Shown here: positions 31,150-35,569 of the stretch, piece by piece | Layout: each line of letters begins with the position of its first letter | Numbering within the stretch: the stretch's first letter is position 1 | Source: JANNMJ01 sp031397815 | Lineage (GTDB): Bacteria > Bacteroidota > Bacteroidia > Cytophagales > Hymenobacteraceae | Reading direction: 5' to 3' | DNA: 35,569 bases | Assembly: GCA_031397815.1 (NCBI GenBank) | Contig: JANNMJ010000125.1 | Coordinates: forward strand, 1 to 35,569 | Program-made: the position numbers and the translations under genes | The notes under the pieces: generated by a model | What the model was told of the DNA's origin: nothing | What the model saw: the letters and a program-made list of their open reading frames with translations, nothing else | The model's database searches: none

Positions 31150-31581
31150 CTAGCGCTGGCCGGCGGACGTCACGCTCTTGCCCTTTTCCATCCGCCGAAT
31201 CCCGCGCGTCTGGCCGTCTTCGCGGACGGCTTGATAGTGGGCGGTTTGCCGCCGCCGTTTGACAGCCGCTTTCTCCGATTGCTTGTGCTGAATCTTGACG
31301 CCTTTCTTATTGTAAGAACCCGTAGAATTCGGGTTCAGCTTGGGCTGCACGGAGAGCGAGGTAGTCGAGGGGTTGCGCGGATGCGCACCGGCGGGCGTGG
31401 TGGCAGGCTCGTCGGTGGGCGGCTGCATGTGGAGCGGCATGTCGTCGATCTTGTCGGCGTCGGGCGGGGGAACTTCGGTCGGCATGGGTTGCGAGGGCGC
31501 TACCGTGGGGCTTTGCTGCGCTTGGGCGCTGAAGCTGATGCTACCGACGACTAATAGGCTGAGGAAAAGCGAACGGCTCAT
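31150..31581 (-). CDS. Exported Pro-rich hypothetical protein
   Basis: A 143-residue protein with a signal peptide (MSRSLFLSLLVVGSISFSAQAQ). The N-terminal mature part is rich in Pro, Thr and acidic residues and probably disordered (PTVAPSQPMPTEVPPPDADK). The C-terminal third is strongly basic (KGVKIQHKQSEKAAVKRRRQ). I recognise no family. The charge switch suggests binding to something acidic outside the cytoplasm (inference). It has its own terminator at 31046-31081. Confidence 0.75.
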   Translation of the reverse strand: MSRSLFLSLLVVGSISFSAQAQQSPTVAPSQPMPTEVPPPDADKIDDMPLHMQPPTDEPATTPAGAHPRNPSTTSLSVQPKLNPNSTGSYNKKGVKIQHKQSEKAAVKRRRQTAHYQAVREDGQTRGIRRMEKGKSVTSAGQR

Positions 31582-31637
31582 GGGAGTGTTGGCGAGGAAG
31601 GAGGGAAGATTTTGAGGAACAGCGACGCCGAAACAGC

Positions 31638-31685
31638 AGCGCCTGAACGGGCCGGTGCATCAGCACGCGACCACGTTCAGGCGCT
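31638..31685. repeat. Long-loop inverted repeat
   Basis: AGCGCCTGAACG (31638-31649) pairs perfectly with CGTTCAGGCGCT (31674-31685), 24 bases apart. It lies 57 bp upstream of the exported protein gene. No T run follows in either direction, so it is not a clear terminator. The rest of the region 31582-31940 holds only this, the palindromic element at 31782 and no gene. Confidence 0.6.
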
Positions 31686-31781
31686 TGTACGGGAAAAAGG
31701 GGGACGAGGGTGACGGTTTGCGGGGTAAAAAGCGGTGGGGGTAGCTGTGTAAGTACTCGCTCAGAAGCAAGCTCTTACAGA

Positions 31782-31906
31782 TTTGTCATTGCGAGGAGGC
31801 TTTGCGACGAAGCAATCTTCGTAGGATTGGGGTATTCGCTTAGCCGCGTAGCTGAGCAAACGAGGATTGCTTCGTCGTCGCAAAGCCTCCTCCTCGCAAT
31901 GACAAA
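31782..31906. repeat. Palindromic intergenic repeat (MITE-like)
   Basis: A left arm (31782-31817, 36 bp, beginning TTTGTCATTGCGAGGAGG) and a right arm (31865-31906, 42 bp) are inverted repeats around a 47-bp centre. The right arm differs only by two in-phase 3-bp duplications (GTC and TCC). Elements with the text TCATTGCGAGG...GCGACGAAGCAATC are widely dispersed in many bacterial genomes. It lies 35 bp after the SulP-CA gene stop (minus strand) and could fold into a long hairpin at the end of its mRNA. Confidence 0.85.
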
Positions 31907-31940
31907 ACCTAGGCAGTTTTGGCTGACCTCAATGCGCCAA

Positions 31941-34307
31941 TCAATGCGCCGACTCATCCCCCACGGCGTGGAGGCGGTAGAGGTCTTCGTCGCGGGCCAT
32001 CATCTCGGCGACGTTGATTTCGAGGTCGCGCATGAGGCCTTCGCGGATGTCGTAGACCCAGCCGTGGACGTGCAGATGCTCCTGCCCGAGCCACGCCTGC
32101 TGCACGAACGACGTTTTGCACAGGTTATACACCTGCTCCTGAATGTTCAGCTCGATGAGGCGGCGGAAACGCTCGTGCTCGTTCGGTAGCTCCACCAGCT
32201 CGTGGTGGTAGAGGCGCATGACGTCGCGGATCGGGATGAGCCATTTGTTGATCAGGCCGAGGTCTTCGCGATTCATCGCGGCTTTCACGCCGCCGCAGCC
32301 GTAATGACCGAGCACGATGACGTGCTGCACCTTGAGCACCTGCACCGCGTACTGCACGACGGAGAGGAGGTTGAGATCAGTGGCGATAACCAGATTGGCG
32401 ATGTTGCGGTGGACGAACAGCTCGCCGGGGTTGGTGCCGGTCATCGAGTCGATGGTGACGCGCGAATCGGAACAGGCGATGAAGAGGAATTGGGGCTTTT
32501 GACCGCGCGCGAGGTCCTCGAAATACGTCGGCGAGAGGGCGAGCTTCTGCGCGACCCACTCGCGGTTATTCGCGAATAGCTCGTCGTAGCGCGTGAAGTC
32601 GGGCGCGGGCGGGACGGTTTTCAGCGCCGGCAGCGGCGGGGCGGCAACGGGCTTGTAACCGCCCGGCACGAGCGCCGCCCCCGTCTCGCCGACGACGGTT
32701 CCAAAGCCGATGATTTCGCCGGAGGCGATTTCCGAAGGGTGCATCGCCGCGAACCCCGCCCGGCCGGGGTGAAACGTGAGCTGAATGTTGCGGAGCCGCG
32801 CCGTATCGCGGAAGTTCTCGATGGCTTCGACGACATCGTGGTCGACGTAAGACGACTGCCGCGCGTCAATCTCGACGACTGAATCCTCCGGGAGCTGATC
32901 GAGGATTTCGATGATGCTCGCTTTGTTGAGAAACGAGACGTGGTCGGCGAGGCTGATGCGGATTTTGTCGGAGATGCCCGCTTCCTGCTCGCGGTGGAAG
33001 AAGTGCGAGGTCTGGTAGTTCGCCTTCAGGATGTAAAAAATCCCGACCGCCAGCCCGATGCCGATGCCGATGAGCAAATCGGTGAGCAGAACGGCCAGAA
33101 TCGTGACGACGAACGGCAGAAACTGGCTCCAGCCTAGCCGCCATTGCTCCTGAAAAAGGGCGGGCTTGGTGAGCTTGTACCCCGTGAAGAGCAGAATACC
33201 GGCGAGCGCGGCGAGTGGAATCTGGTTCAACAGGTTCGGAATCAGCAGCACGCAGCTCAGCAGCAGCACGCCGTGGATGACGGCCGAATGCTTTGTGCGG
33301 GCACCAGCGTTGAGGTTGACCGTGGAGCGCACGATGACGCTCGTGACCGGGATGCCGCCCAGCAGCCCACTCACGATGTTGCCGATCCCTTGCGCTTTCA
33401 GCTCGCGGTTGGGCGGGGTGTGGCGGCGCAGCGGGTCGATTTTGTCAGTGGCCTCGACGTTGAGGAGCGTTTCGAGCGACGCGACGACGGCAATCGTGGC
33501 GGCGGTGAGGTACATCTGCGGATTCGCGAGGGCCGCGAAATCCGGGAACCGCAGCAGGGATCCGAATCCGGCGCCCGCGCTCAGCACGGGGAGCTGCACG
33601 AGATGCGACGCCTGCAACGCAAACGCCGACCACCCCGCCGACGTCTGAAACATGTTGTTCAGCACCACGCTCAACACCACCGCCACCAGCGCGCCGGGGA
33701 TGTTTTGCAGGATGCGATTACGCTGGAAAAACGGCCGCTGCCACAGCAGCAACACCCCGATAGAGAGCGCGGTGAGCGCCACGGCGCCGGGCTTGATGTT
33801 GCCGAGCGCCGCCGAAATCTCGGTGAACGTGGTGGCGCCGTCGGCTTGAAAGAACTTGAAATCGCCCTCGGCGTCGCGGTCCCACCCTAAGGCGTGCGGA
33901 ATCTGCTTCAGAATCAGGGTCAGGCCAATGGCCGCCAGCATCCCCTTAATCACCGACGACGGGAAGTAGTTGGCGATGAGGCCCGCCCGCGCAAACCCCA
34001 GCCCCAGCTGTAACACCCCCGCCAGCGACACCGCCAGCAGAAACGACTCGTACGTGTGGAGCTTCAGAATCCCCGCCGCGACGATGGTCGTCAGGCCCGC
34101 CGCCGGACCGCTCACGCTCAGGCTCGACCCGCTGAACGACCCCACGATAATCCCCCCCACCACTCCGGCAATAATGCCCGCCAGCGGCGGCGCCCCCGAC
34201 GCCAGCGCAATGCCCAAACACAGCGGCAGCGCCACCAGAAACGTGACCAGCCCGGCGCGCAAATCGGCGGGTAAAGTTTCGGAGAGAGCGACGGGTTGAC
34301 GCGTCAT
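31941..34307 (-). CDS. SulP anion transporter fused to beta-carbonic anhydrase
   Basis: A 788-residue two-function protein. ATG 34307 gives MTRQPVALSETLPADLRAGL; an upstream extension is not conserved. Residues ~15-450 are a SulP/SLC26 transporter of 10-14 helices, with SVSGPAAGLTTIVAA, PSSVIKGMLAAIGL and PVTSVIVRSTVNLNAGART. A reduced STAS domain follows at about residues 480-545 (VVEIDARQSSYVDHDVVEAI). Residues ~585-788 are a beta-carbonic anhydrase with Zn ligands Cys612, His668 and Cys671, and the Asp614-Arg616 dyad (CSDSR, GHYGCGG). The fusion suggests bicarbonate uptake coupled to CO2/HCO3- conversion at the inner face of the membrane. Related fusions are known. Confidence 0.95.
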   Translation of the reverse strand: MTRQPVALSETLPADLRAGLVTFLVALPLCLGIALASGAPPLAGIIAGVVGGIIVGSFSGSSLSVSGPAAGLTTIVAAGILKLHTYESFLLAVSLAGVLQLGLGFARAGLIANYFPSSVIKGMLAAIGLTLILKQIPHALGWDRDAEGDFKFFQADGATTFTEISAALGNIKPGAVALTALSIGVLLLWQRPFFQRNRILQNIPGALVAVVLSVVLNNMFQTSAGWSAFALQASHLVQLPVLSAGAGFGSLLRFPDFAALANPQMYLTAATIAVVASLETLLNVEATDKIDPLRRHTPPNRELKAQGIGNIVSGLLGGIPVTSVIVRSTVNLNAGARTKHSAVIHGVLLLSCVLLIPNLLNQIPLAALAGILLFTGYKLTKPALFQEQWRLGWSQFLPFVVTILAVLLTDLLIGIGIGLAVGIFYILKANYQTSHFFHREQEAGISDKIRISLADHVSFLNKASIIEILDQLPEDSVVEIDARQSSYVDHDVVEAIENFRDTARLRNIQLTFHPGRAGFAAMHPSEIASGEIIGFGTVVGETGAALVPGGYKPVAAPPLPALKTVPPAPDFTRYDELFANNREWVAQKLALSPTYFEDLARGQKPQFLFIACSDSRVTIDSMTGTNPGELFVHRNIANLVIATDLNLLSVVQYAVQVLKVQHVIVLGHYGCGGVKAAMNREDLGLINKWLIPIRDVMRLYHHELVELPNEHERFRRLIELNIQEQVYNLCKTSFVQQAWLGQEHLHVHGWVYDIREGLMRDLEINVAEMMARDEDLYRLHAVGDESAH

Positions 34308-34429
34308 GAAAGCGGAGGTAAAAGGGGGTTGGAAAGATTCTTTCGCGCAGCCCGCTCGGCGAGTGTCACGAAGTAACAGCACGAAAGGTCGCCATTTTCG
34401 CTAGCATTTTGCCCCCGCCACCATGCAAA

Positions 34430-34466
34430 ATGCGCTCAGGCGGCTAAAAGAACCGGCTGAGCGCAT
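34430..34466 (-). terminator. Terminator after cmk (minus strand)
   Basis: ATGCGCTCAG (34430-34439) pairs with CTGAGCGCAT (34457-34466), with an inner CGG/CCG step. Read on the minus strand, the stem is followed by TTTTGC. It lies between cmk and the SulP-CA gene. Confidence 0.65.
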
Positions 34467-34512
34467 CTGATTTAATCTGAAAGCGGCCACGGCCGGCCGC
34501 CCCATTGGTACG

Positions 34513-35214
34513 TTACCGCAGCTGCTCGGCGGCGCGGTGCGCCATGACCTTCACGGCTTGGTCGAGGACGAAATCGACTTGCTCGTCGATGGTCAGGTGG
34601 GTGGTGTCGAGGATGACGGCGTCGGCGGCCTGCCGCAGCGGCGACTCGGCGCGCGTCGAGTCGATGCGGTCGCGCTTGGTGAGGTTCGCTTCGATTTCTT
34701 CCAGCGAAACGTCCTGCCCGGCGGCGTGCAGCTCGATTTGGCGGCGCAGGGCGCGGGTATGCACGTCGGCGGTCATGAAAACCTTCACTTCGGCGTCGGG
34801 GAAAACGGTGGTGCCGATATCGCGGCCGTCCATCACCACCCCGCGCTTCTTGCCCATCCGCTGCTGCTGCGCCACCATCGCGTGACGGACGGCAGCAATC
34901 ACGCTCACCTCAGAGACGGCGTTCGAGACGCGCATCGTGCGGATATCGTCCTCGCGGTTTTCGGCGTTCAGGAACAGCTCGTTACGGCGGGTTTTCGGGT
35001 TGCGCTTGAAGGTGATGTGAATGTCGTTGAGCGCCTGCGCCACCACCGCCTCATCTTCCCAATCGAGCTGATTTTCGAGGAAATACAGCGTCACGCCGCG
35101 GTACATGGCGCCCGTGTCGATGTAGGCGTAGTGCAGCTCTTTGGCCACCAGCTTGGCCGTAGTGGACTTTCCGCAGGACGAAAATCCGTCAATGGCAACT
35201 ACGAGCTTATGCAT
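34513..35214 (-). CDS. cmk: Cytidylate kinase
   Basis: A 233-residue CMP/dCMP kinase that uses ATP to make CDP/dCDP for nucleic acid and lipid synthesis. The P-loop is GFSSCGKST at residues 10-18; YIDTGAMYRG (about residues 31-40), GRDIGTTVFPDAEVK and the lid-region Arg residues (RDRIDSTRAESPL) are all present. It is full length with the ATG at 35214. In other Cytophagales it often neighbours ispH or rpsA, but neither is seen here. It ends before a hairpin terminator. Confidence 0.96.
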   Translation of the reverse strand: MHKLVVAIDGFSSCGKSTTAKLVAKELHYAYIDTGAMYRGVTLYFLENQLDWEDEAVVAQALNDIHITFKRNPKTRRNELFLNAENREDDIRTMRVSNAVSEVSVIAAVRHAMVAQQQRMGKKRGVVMDGRDIGTTVFPDAEVKVFMTADVHTRALRRQIELHAAGQDVSLEEIEANLTKRDRIDSTRAESPLRQAADAVILDTTHLTIDEQVDFVLDQAVKVMAHRAAEQLR

Positions 35215-35291
35215 GGGGGAAGAGGACAGAAAGTCGAAAAAATGAACCCGCCCACCGGACAGCGCCGTAGCACCGCACGATGGGCGAAATA

Positions 35292-35465
35292 TTAACAGTC
35301 TTTGGTGGGGCAGGGAATATGATTGCTCTTCGCCTGCTTGCGCTTATAGCGCTCCGTCTTACGCTGTTGGGCGGTTTTGCCGCTATTGGCGCACGACGTG
35401 AGCGCCGGCACGCTGGCAGCCAATAGCCACAGCGCGCATCCCAACACCAGCCGACCGGTAAGCAT
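35292..35465 (-). CDS. Small lipoprotein
   Basis: A 57-residue protein from ATG 35465 (MLTGRLVLGCALWLLAASVP). The hydrophobic stretch is followed by a lipobox LTSC and a Lys/Arg/Gln-rich, Cys-containing tail that ends CPTKDC. ATG 35480 is also in frame, but an exact Bacteroidota -7 box lies only 7 bp before it, which favours the inner start. Such short, basic lipoproteins are common and unassigned. It may be co-transcribed with cmk, 77 bp downstream. Confidence 0.6.
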   Translation of the reverse strand: MLTGRLVLGCALWLLAASVPALTSCANSGKTAQQRKTERYKRKQAKSNHIPCPTKDC

Positions 35466-35487
35466 AGCACGGAACTGCATCGGGGGT

Positions 35488-35495
35488 CAAAGGTA
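35488..35495 (-). promoter_or_regulatory. Bacteroidota -7 box for the small lipoprotein
   Basis: On the minus strand this reads TACCTTTG, an exact TAnnTTTG match. A minus-strand TTG lies about 23 bp upstream (35519-35521), slightly beyond the usual spacing. It supports ATG 35465 as the start, with a short leader. Confidence 0.5.
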
Positions 35496-35543
35496 AGCTT
35501 GAAAAGGTGGTGGCAGGCCAATTTTTCGCGCATCAAGGGAGCA

Positions 35544-35569
35544 AACTCCCCGCCCCGGAGGGGAGGGGT
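35544..35569. repeat. GC-rich dispersed repeat, copy 2, cut by window edge
   Basis: These 26 bases are identical to 18741-18766, the first part of the palindromic element after the serine hydrolase. The remainder lies outside the window. Confidence 0.85.

Overview
The window reads as a chromosomal segment of a GC-rich Bacteroidota, most likely the order Cytophagales (Hymenobacter/Spirosoma-like). This rests on the cox gene order (coxB-coxA-COX15-COX10-two COX3 paralogs-subunit IV-Sco-like-DUF420), Bacteroidota-type -7 boxes (TAnnTTTG) before a few genes, general lack of clear Shine-Dalgarno sequences, and small families typical of that group (DUF4286, DUF6526, a DUF2007-like membrane protein). 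No rRNA, tRNA, CRISPR array, prophage or complete transposon is visible.

Layout. 1-3103: an edge-truncated exported protein, an unknown polyproline protein and an exported metallo-beta-lactamase-fold hydrolase. 3344-11628: a plus-strand cytochrome c oxidase biogenesis operon. It makes the catalytic subunits, heme O/A synthases, two subunit III paralogs, a subunit IV, a Sco-like protein without metal ligands, and a DUF420 assembly factor. The second subunit III gene has an in-frame TGA. 11805-17283: nuoK-nuoL-nuoM-nuoN, most of the proton-pumping membrane arm of complex I, without nuoA-J, closed by a good terminator. Together these two blocks are a respiratory-chain locus.

17505-22924: accessory genes (serine hydrolase, DEDDy 3'-5' exonuclease, orphan NarL-type response regulator, cupin), then a 21/63-bp minisatellite and an unknown protein built from two repeats. 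22990-25046: an AT-rich gene of unknown function, probably acquired, next to a second exported MBL hydrolase. 25209-29012: a DUF2007-like membrane protein, a lemA-TPM-TPM operon and a sugar nucleotidyltransferase. 29113-31581: small membrane or exported proteins, a GNAT acetyltransferase, DUF4286 and DUF6526. 31941-35465: a SulP transporter fused to a beta-carbonic anhydrase, cytidylate kinase and a small lipoprotein.

Most notable: the nonsense codon in coxC2, the ligand-less Sco-like protein in the usual Sco position, the minisatellite open on both strands, nuoKLMN without nuoJ, and several dispersed palindromic repeats. I do not see a clear new multi-gene defence or biosynthetic system.
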